Shown: positions 4,697 through 13,060 of the stretch, piece after piece
Numbering within the stretch: position 1 is the stretch's first letter
How the letters are laid out: each line of letters begins with the position of its first letter
Assembly (NCBI GenBank): GCA_937874515.1
Contig: CALNBV010000210.1
Coordinates: 1 to 14,133 of the forward strand
Direction of reading: 5' to 3'
Length of the DNA stretch: 14,133 nt
Source of the DNA: an uncultured Paenibacillaceae bacterium
GTDB lineage: Bacteria; Bacillota; Bacilli; Aneurinibacillales; Aneurinibacillaceae
Notes under the pieces: model-generated
The model's database searches: none
Seen by the model: the letters and a program-made list of their open reading frames with translations, nothing else
Told to the model about the DNA's origin: nothing
Position numbers and translations under genes: made by a program

Positions 4697-7318
4697 ATGA
4701 AGAAGAATTTGAGGATTGATCCATTTTGTATTGGATGCGATAAAGAGCTTACTCTACATATTCTTCATTTAAACTGCATTCCAACCATGGAACTAACAAC
4801 AGGAATCGGGGTTACCTATCCCATTATTGGTAGGATGCATGGCCATCATCAAGGTAAAGATCTTGCAATTGTAGAAACTCAGGACCAGGCACGGGAAGAA
4901 GGATATGATTATTTTACTAAACTCTATGTCATTGAAAAAGAATATCGCTTGGAAGTGGAGGCCCTTTCTGTAACGAAAATAGAAGTAGCTATACCTGATC
5001 GGGTCACTCATAACGAAATCCCCATTCGCACACAGAGCTTTGGCTGGAAGTGGAAAGAAATAGAACTGAATCATTTGCCTGCAGAATGGCAAGAAATAGC
5101 CATACGTTCCTTGTATGTAACAGGGTTGCCCAGGGGTGTTGTCAAAATGGGCAGGTTAATCAACGATTCTCCCATTGTTATTAGCATTAAACCGGAAGAA
5201 CAGACTCATTCCCACACACCCATTGCCACCCACCTTCCCTATACCATTGGCGCCGATGTAGAATTTATGTTAAATAACGAAGGGGAGTTAATCCCAGCCT
5301 CCCGTTTTTTTCCTATTGATGGACCCATTGGTTGCGATGAACGGCAAATCGAACAAGATAGCGGCGATTATGCCCTGGCGGAAATTCGGCCGGAAAAGGC
5401 ACAAACCCCTCAGGAACTCTATAACAATATAAGAACTCTCTTAAATGAAGCTTCAAAGAAAATCCCCTATAATACTATTGAATTTCATTCAGGGAGTATG
5501 CCTTTTTCCGGATATCAATGTGGCGGCCATCTTCATTTTGGCACCCCACTCTCCTTATCCAAAATCCATGCCCTTGACCAGTATGTCGCCATCCCCATGG
5601 CCATGATTGAAGATTCCCGCACAGCCAAAAGAAGGCGCAAAACCAAACATGGTGGCCTAGGAAAATATCGCCTTCAACCCTATGGATTCGAATATATCTC
5701 CCTGAGTTCATGGATTACAGACCCTCACCTTACCCTTGGCTTATTATGTTTAGCTTATTTAGTCGTGGCTTTTCATCATGAATTGCCCGCAGACCTCTTA
5801 TTTGAACCTCTTGTCCAACAGGCTTACTATAACGGGAACAAGACCATATTGAAACACTACTGGCCTGAAATAAAAAAACGGATCCAATCAACAAGTGACT
5901 TCCACATGTATGAAGAGGAATTATCTGATTTATTTCATAGAATCGATCATCCTGAAGACTACCTGGTGCAAAAGGATTTACGGCAGAATTGGGAATTAGA
6001 CGTGGAGCAACAACCCTACTTGCCTGAAACAACGGTTCATATTCCAAAAAAAATAAGAAAACAGTTACATTTACAAGAAGGCCAGTCCACGTTCATTCGA
6101 GCTGGGAAATGTTTCACCACTGCCACCATTCATCCCTATCCCTTTTCCTTCCGTGATTCTAATATTATTCAATTATCACAACCCCTGCGAGATTCTCTAT
6201 CTCTTCCCAAAGAATGGAATCCTAAGGTTTTTCAAAAAAACGGGATTTTGGCATTAGGGCCCATTATGGGTATTCTAGCTCCCAATCCCCTTGGATTACA
6301 GGAAACCTACTTTAACCATCTTTGCCGTTTAGGGAAAGAAAGAAGAATGCTGGTGTACTATTTTGATCCCGCCAATATTAATTGGGAGAAAAAAGTAATA
6401 CGGGGCACTTCCGTTTACGGTGAACAGGATTTTCCTTTTCCCGATGTCATCTATGATCGTTTATTTCTCAGCAGTACCACCGATAAACAGGAATTAGACC
6501 AAATGCGCCTGAAATTCATACATGTTTATAATATCCAATTTATCAATTCCCCTGCCCTGTTTGAATTAACAGGAAACAAGTGGGAAACCCATACCCTCCT
6601 TTTTGAAGACTATGAAGAATATTTGCCGGAAACCCGCTTATTAAACCATCCTTCAGAAGTGATGGAGATGTTAGATGTATATGGAGATTTATTTTTAAAA
6701 CCCTTAAACGGCGCTGCAGGTGAAGGAATTATTCATATTATGAGAAAGGCTTCAGGAATGGTTTGGGTCTATTCCAACGGCAAGCAAATGCAACGTCAGG
6801 GAGATGAAAAACAACTCACCAAATTCCTCACCGCCCGTATGAAAAGGACTCCCTTCATTGTGCAGGAAGGGATTGCCAGAAAAAAATTAAAGGATCACTA
6901 TGTAGAAATCCGGGTCTATATGCAGAAAAACGGACGAAATCAGTGGATGAGAACAGGGATGGTTGCCCGTTTAACCAAGAGCGGAATCGTAACAGAGGAA
7001 ACAGAAGTAAACATGCGGATTACAAATGTCCTGAACAGTCTTTATCCTGATGCCAATGAACGAAAAAAAATGCGAGATGCCCTGGGGTCATTATCCAAAA
7101 ACGTCATTGAAAGCGTAGAAGACCATGTGGGGAACTTCGGAGAAATCGCCGTTGATATATGTATTGATCAATATAACGATTTGAAGATTATTGAAATTAA
7201 TGCGAAGCCTGATAACCTTTTCGCCACCATTAAAGCCTTTAAGAGACGTACTCTTGCGGGGAATCGTTTACTTAATTATGCCTCTTATCTGGCTGGCTAT
7301 GATGCGGATCCTTTATAA
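4697..7318 (+). CDS. fusion of COOH-NH2 ligase (amidoligase) and YheC/YheD-type ATP-grasp domain
   Basis: An 873-residue protein with two ATP-dependent ligase modules. Residues 1-180 are an uncharacterised N-terminal part. About 182-365 match the phage phiEco32-type COOH-NH2 ligase (type 2, glutamine-synthetase fold): GADVEF at 185-190 and the histidine motif CGGHLHFG at 275-282. After a linker, about 446-873 form a YheC/YheD ATP-grasp domain, with FLKPLNGAAGEGI at 666-678 (K668), D820 and EINAKPD at 833-839 for metal and ATP. Both modules are predicted to join a carboxylate to an amine. YheC and YheD are spore-coat-associated in Bacillus. ATG at 4697 is preferred because AGGAG lies 11 bases upstream; the frame is open from ATG 4601, which has no ribosome binding site and overlaps a candidate promoter. 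It heads the operon, 15 bases before the Mur ligase. Acceptor and donor are unknown. Confidence 0.82.
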   Translation: MKKNLRIDPFCIGCDKELTLHILHLNCIPTMELTTGIGVTYPIIGRMHGHHQGKDLAIVETQDQAREEGYDYFTKLYVIEKEYRLEVEALSVTKIEVAIPDRVTHNEIPIRTQSFGWKWKEIELNHLPAEWQEIAIRSLYVTGLPRGVVKMGRLINDSPIVISIKPEEQTHSHTPIATHLPYTIGADVEFMLNNEGELIPASRFFPIDGPIGCDERQIEQDSGDYALAEIRPEKAQTPQELYNNIRTLLNEASKKIPYNTIEFHSGSMPFSGYQCGGHLHFGTPLSLSKIHALDQYVAIPMAMIEDSRTAKRRRKTKHGGLGKYRLQPYGFEYISLSSWITDPHLTLGLLCLAYLVVAFHHELPADLLFEPLVQQAYYNGNKTILKHYWPEIKKRIQSTSDFHMYEEELSDLFHRIDHPEDYLVQKDLRQNWELDVEQQPYLPETTVHIPKKIRKQLHLQEGQSTFIRAGKCFTTATIHPYPFSFRDSNIIQLSQPLRDSLSLPKEWNPKVFQKNGILALGPIMGILAPNPLGLQETYFNHLCRLGKERRMLVYYFDPANINWEKKVIRGTSVYGEQDFPFPDVIYDRLFLSSTTDKQELDQMRLKFIHVYNIQFINSPALFELTGNKWETHTLLFEDYEEYLPETRLLNHPSEVMEMLDVYGDLFLKPLNGAAGEGIIHIMRKASGMVWVYSNGKQMQRQGDEKQLTKFLTARMKRTPFIVQEGIARKKLKDHYVEIRVYMQKNGRNQWMRTGMVARLTKSGIVTEETEVNMRITNVLNSLYPDANERKKMRDALGSLSKNVIESVEDHVGNFGEIAVDICIDQYNDLKIIEINAKPDNLFATIKAFKRRTLAGNRLLNYASYLAGYDADPL

Positions 7319-7333
7319 AGGAGGTGTTTTTTC

Positions 7334-8743
7334 GTGAAAACCATTCACACATCCCAACTCCTCTCTCTCATTGGAGGCCAAATTATCCATGGATCAGACA
7401 ATGTAAGCATTAAAAATGTAATGAGAAAATCGAAAAAGCTCATTGATGATAACACCTTACTCTTCCATTTGGATCGAAAAGATATTAAAGGAAAGTATTA
7501 TAAAGACAATTCCTCCATTGTCATTGTGTCTGATCGAACGGAAAAGTGTGTGGATTTAGGCAAAACAATTACCCTGATCCAGGTGAAAAGCATAAGAGAA
7601 GCATTTTGGACCTTTATTGACTACTATCGAAATCAATTCCAACTTCCTGTATTCGGCATTACAGGAACCTGTGGAAAAACAACCACGAAAGAAATGCTAA
7701 AGCACATTTTACGAAAAGAGTATGAGGTGGTAGCCACCTATCGCAATATGAATTCAAATTCCATGAATCTGGAATATTTAACAGACATTGATGAGAATAC
7801 AGAGGTTGCCATTTTCGAAATGCCTGTGGCTTCCCATGATTATCTCACCATCTCCTGCCGATACTTTAAACCTACCATTCGCATTCTCCTCAATATAGGT
7901 GTCTACCATTTAACCGATTGTGATACCCCGGATGAATATTTACAATCAAAAGCCAAAATCCTCGATGGGTTTGAACCCGCTTCCCATACATTAATCATTA
8001 ACGCAGATGACGAAAACATTAAAAAAATTGATATGAGCCATGTACAAAACAATATCCTTACTTTTGGGTGCAGTGAGGGTTGCGATTTTATAGCAGAACA
8101 AGTGGATTACGCCAACAACGGGATGAATTTCATCATGAACGTTGGCGAGCAAAGTTATCCTGTCTTCGTCCCAGGTTATGGTGAACACAATGTTTACAAT
8201 GCACTGGCTACCCTGGCAGGGTTATGGAAGATGGGGTATCCCCTTGAAAAAGGGATTAGAAGGTTAGTTACCTTTAAGCATATAAAAGAACATTTGGAAT
8301 TCCGCAAAGGAGCCAATGGTTGTACCGTCATTGATGATACCTGGAATTCTTCGCCCCCTTCCATGGAATCTGCTCTAAACGTACTCAATAAAGTGGCGGG
8401 CACCCGGACCAAAATAGCCATTTTAGGATCCATGCCCCGGCTAGGTGAAGGCATCTATGCAGATGAACAATATGCAAAAATGGGCGAAGCTGCCATTCAA
8501 CACAACACAGATGTATTAATTGTAGTTGGCGAGGAAGCAAAAGAAATTGGCAGGAAGGCCCTTGAATTGGGAATGGACCCTGGAAACGTATTTTATACAG
8601 ACAACGGCACTGAATTAATGCAAATTCTGGCCCCCTATCTTAATGAAAACTCCATTCTCCTGCTTAAGGTCACCTATCGTGTGATGGTGACACCGAGCTT
8701 CGAAAAAATGAAGGGCCAATTAATTATTAATGAAAAAGGCTGA
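7334..8743 (+). CDS. MurF-like Mur ligase family protein
   Basis: A 469-residue ATP-dependent Mur ligase with all three domains. The N-terminal part looks like MurF (residues 8-40). The ATP-binding loop is GTCGKTTT at 111-118. A DEYLQSKAKIL stretch holds the probable carbamylated lysine, GEHNVYNALATLAG follows, and DDTWNSSPPSMESAL replaces MurF's DAYNANPDSM. Such enzymes form an amide bond through an acyl phosphate. The MurF uracil-binding DSR motif is not conserved (RKSKK instead), and the terminal KGS-R motif reads KVTYR, so the substrate is probably not UDP-MurNAc-tripeptide. GTG start at 7334 after AAAGGAGGTG. It sits between the amidoligase gene (15 bases) and pepM (14 bases). I infer that it adds a residue to the same product. 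Confidence 0.82.
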   Translation: MKTIHTSQLLSLIGGQIIHGSDNVSIKNVMRKSKKLIDDNTLLFHLDRKDIKGKYYKDNSSIVIVSDRTEKCVDLGKTITLIQVKSIREAFWTFIDYYRNQFQLPVFGITGTCGKTTTKEMLKHILRKEYEVVATYRNMNSNSMNLEYLTDIDENTEVAIFEMPVASHDYLTISCRYFKPTIRILLNIGVYHLTDCDTPDEYLQSKAKILDGFEPASHTLIINADDENIKKIDMSHVQNNILTFGCSEGCDFIAEQVDYANNGMNFIMNVGEQSYPVFVPGYGEHNVYNALATLAGLWKMGYPLEKGIRRLVTFKHIKEHLEFRKGANGCTVIDDTWNSSPPSMESALNVLNKVAGTRTKIAILGSMPRLGEGIYADEQYAKMGEAAIQHNTDVLIVVGEEAKEIGRKALELGMDPGNVFYTDNGTELMQILAPYLNENSILLLKVTYRVMVTPSFEKMKGQLIINEKG

Positions 8744-8757
8744 GGAGAGAAACTGCG

Positions 8758-9639
8758 TTGAAAAAAACCACACAACTTAGAAATTTGATCAGCAGTCAAA
8801 ACACCGAGTACCTCATGGAAGCACATCATGCTTTATCAGCAAAAATCGTAGAAGAAGCCGGTTTTAAAGGCATATGGGCAAGTGGCTTGTCCATATCTGC
8901 TGCATTAGGGGTTCGTGATAATAATGAAGCTTCCTGGACACAGGTACTGGATACTCTGGAATTTATGAGTGATGCGACTTCCATCCCCATTCTCTTAGAT
9001 GGAGATACGGGATACGGAAATTTCAACAATGCCAGGCGTCTGGTAAAAAAGTTAGAACAAAGGCAAATTGGTGGCGTATGCATTGAAGATAAGCTATTCC
9101 CGAAAACCAATTCCTTTATTAAAGGGGAATCACAACCCCTAGCTGATATCGATGAATTTTGTGGCAAAATTAAAGGGATGAAAGATACCCAAATTGATGA
9201 TGATTTTGTAGTGGTTTCCAGAGTGGAAGCTCTTATTGCAGGATGGGGATTAAAAGAAGCCCTACACAGAGCAGAAGCCTATCATCAAGCTGGGGCCGAT
9301 GCCATCCTCATTCACAGTAAAAAAAGTAACAGCGAGGAAATTGAAGCCTTTGCCTGGGAGTGGGCAAACCGACTTCCCCTGGTCATCGTACCTACCAAGT
9401 ATTATAAAGTCCCCACCCAAACCTTCAAAGATTTAGGAATTAGTATCGTCATTTGGGCCAACCATAACCTCCGCGCCTCCATTTCCGCCATGCAAAAAAC
9501 AACAAAACAAATCCTGCAGGAAGAAAGCCTACTCAATATTGAAAATGAAGTGGCCCCTCTCGAAGAAGTCTTCCGTTTACAAAATGCCCAAGAATTACAG
9601 GATGCTGAAAAAAAATATCTCCCTGGTGATCAAAAATGA
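8758..9639 (+). CDS. pepM: phosphoenolpyruvate mutase
   Basis: A 293-residue cytosolic enzyme that rearranges phosphoenolpyruvate to phosphonopyruvate, the first step of nearly all phosphonate biosynthesis. It carries the diagnostic EDKLFPKTNS at 110-119, which separates PEP mutase from isocitrate lyase-type relatives, plus GVRDNNEAS around D54 and the Mg-binding loop DGDTGYG at 81-87. It closely follows the Mytilus edulis enzyme throughout (IVPTKYYK, VIWANHNLRAS). Length is normal. TTG start at 8758 follows GAGGAGAG, 14 bases after the Mur ligase stop. The next gene overlaps by 4 bases (ATGA), so mutase and decarboxylase are coupled, as is usual because the mutase equilibrium is unfavourable. 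Confidence 0.96.
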   Translation: MKKTTQLRNLISSQNTEYLMEAHHALSAKIVEEAGFKGIWASGLSISAALGVRDNNEASWTQVLDTLEFMSDATSIPILLDGDTGYGNFNNARRLVKKLEQRQIGGVCIEDKLFPKTNSFIKGESQPLADIDEFCGKIKGMKDTQIDDDFVVVSRVEALIAGWGLKEALHRAEAYHQAGADAILIHSKKSNSEEIEAFAWEWANRLPLVIVPTKYYKVPTQTFKDLGISIVIWANHNLRASISAMQKTTKQILQEESLLNIENEVAPLEEVFRLQNAQELQDAEKKYLPGDQK

Positions 9640-10766
9640 TAAACACAAAGAAATTTGGAGAAGAATTAAAAAAGAAAGGCTTCACGTTTTACAGCGGAGT
9701 TCCCTGCTCTTTTTTAAAAAGTTTTATCAATTTCGCCATTAATGAATGCGAATATGTCATGGCGACCAATGAAGGGGAGGCCGTTTCCATTGCGGCAGGG
9801 GCATCAATAGGCGGAAAAAAGTCTGTTGTTCTCATGCAAAATTCCGGTTTAACCAATGCCTGCTCCCCTTTGGCCTCTCTGATCTATCCGTTTAAAATCC
9901 CTATACTAGGTTTTGTTAGTCTGCGGGGTGAACAGGGATTATCTGATGAACCCCAGCATGAATTAATGGGACAAATCACCACACAAATGCTACAGATGAT
10001 GGAGATCCATTGGGAATATTTGTCCCTGGATTTCGAGGAAGCGTTAAACCAGATCAATCGCGCCAATGGTTATATTGAACAGAATCAATCCTATTTCTTT
10101 GTGGTGAAAAAGGGGACCTTCGAGGCTGAAGACCTGGTTCGGCAAGAGAAAAAACAAAGCGCCAATTTGATTCTTCAGGGCAAAAATAAGGAGGACCAAC
10201 TTCCTGCCCGCTTTGATGCTCTGAAGGTGATTAACTCCCTCAAGGATACTCACACCATCCAACTCGCCACCACAGGGAAAACGGGAAGGGAATTATATGA
10301 ACTGGAAGATGCCCCCAATAATTTATATATGGTAGGCTCCATGGGATGCATTAATTCCCTGGGGCTCGGTTTGTCTCTAACCCGAAAAGATCGGGATATT
10401 ATTGTTTTAGACGGGGATGGGGCTTTGCTCATGCGCATGGGCAGCATGGCAACCAATGGAACCAATTCCCCTGCAAATATGCTTCATATTTTATTGGATA
10501 ACAACACCCATGACTCTACAGGGGGGCAAAATACGGTTTCCCACAATATTGATTTCGTAAACATAGCGGCTTCCTGTGGTTATACCAATGCTACATACAT
10601 CCACAATCTTGTTGAACTAGAAGAACAAATTAAAGCCTGGAAGCAAAATAAAACCCTCACTTTCTTATATCTCAAAATCGCCAAAGGCTCTAAAAAAAAT
10701 CTTGGTCGTCCCAAAATTAAACCCCATGAAGTAAAAGAAAGGTTACAGGTGTTCCTCCATGATTAA
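9636..10766 (+). CDS. aepY: phosphonopyruvate decarboxylase
   Basis: A 376-residue thiamine-diphosphate enzyme that decarboxylates phosphonopyruvate to phosphonoacetaldehyde and so pulls the mutase reaction forward. The N-terminal pyrimidine-binding part has FYSGVPCSFLKSF and ATNEGEAVSIAAGA (catalytic-type glutamate at 46). The C-terminal part has the TPP motif starting GDG at 260-262 and ending in DNN about 30 residues later, then the family-typical THDSTGGQNT. Length fits the Ppd/AepY family rather than the larger acetolactate synthases. It overlaps pepM by 4 bases and the next gene by 8. Together with its neighbours it commits the pathway to aminoethylphosphonate. Confidence 0.95.
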   Translation: MINTKKFGEELKKKGFTFYSGVPCSFLKSFINFAINECEYVMATNEGEAVSIAAGASIGGKKSVVLMQNSGLTNACSPLASLIYPFKIPILGFVSLRGEQGLSDEPQHELMGQITTQMLQMMEIHWEYLSLDFEEALNQINRANGYIEQNQSYFFVVKKGTFEAEDLVRQEKKQSANLILQGKNKEDQLPARFDALKVINSLKDTHTIQLATTGKTGRELYELEDAPNNLYMVGSMGCINSLGLGLSLTRKDRDIIVLDGDGALLMRMGSMATNGTNSPANMLHILLDNNTHDSTGGQNTVSHNIDFVNIAASCGYTNATYIHNLVELEEQIKAWKQNKTLTFLYLKIAKGSKKNLGRPKIKPHEVKERLQVFLHD

Positions 10767-12606
10767 AACCGCCGTCATTCTTGCTGCAGGATTTGGGAGG
10801 CGATTAGGAGAAAAAACGCAAGACCTTCCCAAAGGGCTTCTTTCCTTCGACGGAATCCCCCTGATCCAGCATTCCATTGAAAAGCTCATCCAGGCAAGAA
10901 TAGAGAACATTGTGCTAGGTACAGGATACCTTCATGAAGCCTATGAAAATTTCGCTGCACAATATCCCCAAATCACCTGTGTCCCCATATCTCATTATCA
11001 ATCCTCAGGTAGCATGAATACCCTCTACCAATTAAACAAACACATTCATGAAGATTTTCTCCTCCTTGAATCAGACTTACTTTATGAAAAACAGGCATTG
11101 AAAATCCTCCTAACCCACGAAAGGCCCAACGTCATTCTTGCCAGTGGGTTTACCCATAGTGGGGACGAAGTATATATAGAAACCAATGAACAGTACCGCC
11201 TCATCAACATGTCTAAGGAAAGGTCCCTCCTCTCCTCTGCCTACGGGGAGTTGGTAGGAATCACTAAACTATCCCTTTCAGCCTACCAGGAACTGTGCCA
11301 CTATGCTGAAAGGCACCTTGCAACCCAACCAAAAATGGAATACGAACATGGCCTGGTGGCCATCTCCGGGGAGGTTCCTCTTCTTGTTCATAAAGAGGAA
11401 GGGATTGCCTGGTGTGAAATTGATGATGAATCCCATTGGGACCGGGCTGTAAAGGAAATCTACCCATTAATTACGGTCCGTGATTGTGGAGAAAAACCCA
11501 TCAAACGGAATATATTATTAAACCCTGGCCCTGCTACCACATCAGATCGGGTGAAATACGCCCAGGTGGTTCCAGATATTTGCCCCAGGGAAGAGGAATT
11601 CGGCCAAATCATGGCCTATGTTTCTACGGAGTTGACCCAATTTGTTGCAGACCCAAAGGAATACACCACCGTGTTATTTGGCGGGTCAGGTACGGCCGCT
11701 GTAGAAGCTATTTTAAGTTCTGTCATTGATGAAAGGGCTGTCCTCATTATTGAAAATGGGGCTTATGGAAAACGAATGGCTCAGATTGCTGACGTCTACC
11801 AGCTCAATACCATTACATTTCCCTCCCCTTTTGACCAGGAATTGAATCGATCCCAACTAGAAGAAATCATCCAAACCCATCAAAAAGAACTGGGTTATGT
11901 GGCAGTGGTTCATAATGAAACCACTACAGGCCTGCTTAATGACATCCCGGCCATTGGAGCTCTGTGCCAAAAATATAACCTCCACCTCATCGTAGATGCC
12001 ATGAGTTCCTATGCAGCCATTCCTATTGATATGAAGAAGATGAATATTCATTATCTGGCTGCCAGTTCCAATAAAAACTTGCAAGGAATGCCTGGGGTTT
12101 CTTTTGTGATTACCCAACGTTCCCTGCTAGAAAAAACGAAAACCATTAAACCCCGAAATTATTATCTCCATCTCTATTCCCAGTACGATTATTTTGAGAA
12201 AAATCACCAAATGCGCTTTACCCCTCCTGTGCAAACACTTTACGCACTAAAACAGGCCATCCTAGAAACGAAGGAAGAAGGAATCAAAGCCCGCTATGAA
12301 CGATATAGTAAGTCATGGGAAACCCTGATTACTGGAGTCACTCGCCTGGGAATGAGCCATCTAGTGGATATAAACAATCATTCCAAAATCATCACAGCCA
12401 TCCTTGAACCTAGTGTACCTGGCTATGATTTTAATGAAATGCATGATTTCTTTTATGAACGAGGGTTTACCATTTATCCTGGCAAATTAGAAGGCCTTAA
12501 CACCTTTCGTGTCGCCAACATCGGCGATATTACGTATAAAGAGATTGAGGAATTTCTCACTCTCCTAGAATCCTATTTAGGACCTTTACTAAAGAAGGTG
12601 AAGTGA
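10759..12606 (+). CDS. pntC: fused nucleotidyltransferase / 2-aminoethylphosphonate transaminase, PntC type
   Basis: A 615-residue fusion. Residues 1-240 are a sugar-phosphate-type nucleotidyltransferase with LAAGFGRRLGEKTQDLPKG (8-26, K25), most like choline-phosphate and phosphonate cytidylyltransferases. From about 250 comes a PLP aminotransferase of the PhnW family (LLNPGPATTS at about 252, ETTTGLLNDI), with the PLP lysine K439 in SSNKNLQG. PntC fusions described in Treponema denticola make AEP from phosphonoacetaldehyde and activate it to CMP-AEP, ready for transfer to a glycan or lipid. The transaminase half is also the catabolic PhnW fold, but linkage to pepM and aepY shows the synthetic direction. 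It overlaps aepY by 8 bases. The cytidyl specificity is inferred. Confidence 0.92.
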   Translation: MIKTAVILAAGFGRRLGEKTQDLPKGLLSFDGIPLIQHSIEKLIQARIENIVLGTGYLHEAYENFAAQYPQITCVPISHYQSSGSMNTLYQLNKHIHEDFLLLESDLLYEKQALKILLTHERPNVILASGFTHSGDEVYIETNEQYRLINMSKERSLLSSAYGELVGITKLSLSAYQELCHYAERHLATQPKMEYEHGLVAISGEVPLLVHKEEGIAWCEIDDESHWDRAVKEIYPLITVRDCGEKPIKRNILLNPGPATTSDRVKYAQVVPDICPREEEFGQIMAYVSTELTQFVADPKEYTTVLFGGSGTAAVEAILSSVIDERAVLIIENGAYGKRMAQIADVYQLNTITFPSPFDQELNRSQLEEIIQTHQKELGYVAVVHNETTTGLLNDIPAIGALCQKYNLHLIVDAMSSYAAIPIDMKKMNIHYLAASSNKNLQGMPGVSFVITQRSLLEKTKTIKPRNYYLHLYSQYDYFEKNHQMRFTPPVQTLYALKQAILETKEEGIKARYERYSKSWETLITGVTRLGMSHLVDINNHSKIITAILEPSVPGYDFNEMHDFFYERGFTIYPGKLEGLNTFRVANIGDITYKEIEEFLTLLESYLGPLLKKVK

Positions 12607-12607
12607 C

Positions 12608-13015
12608 ATGTATATTTTCGCCCATAAACTGGCTGTTGCCGTAATGGTACAGCAAGAAGATAAAATTCTTCTCGTCAAAGAAAAAAGAAGGGGATGGGAA
12701 TTTCCCGGAGGATTTGTTAGCGATAAAGAGCCTCTGATGGAAGCGGCCATTCGAGAAGTCAAAGAAGAATCAGGCATTGATATTGAAATTGAATCCTTCT
12801 GTGGGGTGTACCGTAACGACAAAAAATCCACCTGTGTCTTCCAATTCATTGGCAAAGCCATCGGGGGGGATCTGTCTGTGGACACAGAGTGTTTGGATTC
12901 AGGTTTTTTCACCATTGAAGAAGCCATGGAAAAGAATGCTCACTCTTCCTTTAAAGTCAGAATAGAAGATTGTTTTGATAAAGAAAAACACCCCTTTATT
13001 AAAGAGGTGTTTTGA
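12608..13015 (+). CDS. Nudix hydrolase
   Basis: A 135-residue protein with a complete Nudix box at residues 35-57 (G-x5-E-x7-RE-V-x-EE-x-G-I, fitting the consensus exactly). Nudix enzymes hydrolyse nucleoside diphosphates linked to another group, with Mg at the glutamates. The start ATG is one base after the preceding stop, with AAGGTGA inside the end of pntC, so it is the last gene of the phosphonate operon. The context suggests CMP-AEP or another activated intermediate as substrate, perhaps for housekeeping, but a generic MutT-like role is equally possible. Its final codons lie in a hairpin. Confidence 0.88.
   Translation: MYIFAHKLAVAVMVQQEDKILLVKEKRRGWEFPGGFVSDKEPLMEAAIREVKEESGIDIEIESFCGVYRNDKKSTCVFQFIGKAIGGDLSVDTECLDSGFFTIEEAMEKNAHSSFKVRIEDCFDKEKHPFIKEVF
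12986..13012. terminator. hairpin at the end of the Nudix gene
   Basis: AAACACCCCTTT pairs with AAAGAGGTGTTT (one mismatch, 3-base loop), overlapping the last codons of the Nudix gene. On the plus strand it is followed by only a short T run. On the minus strand TTTTTCTTT follows, so it would serve better as a second terminator for the opposing membrane-protein genes. Confidence 0.5.
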
Positions 13016-13017
13016 TC

Positions 13018-13040
13018 AAAAAAACTTGGTTGGCGCCAAG
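13018..13040 (-). terminator. terminator of the membrane-protein operon
   Basis: On the minus strand CTTGG-CGCCAA-CCAAG is followed by seven T (13024-13018), just past the stop of the gene ending at 13044. The stem is only 5 bp, but the T run is perfect. Confidence 0.55.
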
Positions 13041-13060
13041 CCGTCAAAATTTTGACGGCT
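13039..13060 (+). terminator. terminator of the amidoligase-phosphonate operon
   Basis: A perfect palindrome, AGCCGTCAAAA/TTTTGACGGCT, followed on the plus strand by CTTTTAT, lies 24 bases after the Nudix stop. On the other strand the same bases encode the last residues and TGA stop of the converging membrane-protein gene. Confidence 0.75.

Noticed and set aside
7334..8743. Housekeeping murF
   Set aside because: The DSR motif and other MurF signatures are altered, and the gene is inside a phosphonate operon, not the dcw cluster.
10759..12606. Catabolic AEP transaminase (PhnW)
   Set aside because: It is fused to a nucleotidyltransferase and overlaps aepY downstream of pepM. No phosphonatase (phnX) gene is present, so the synthetic role fits better.
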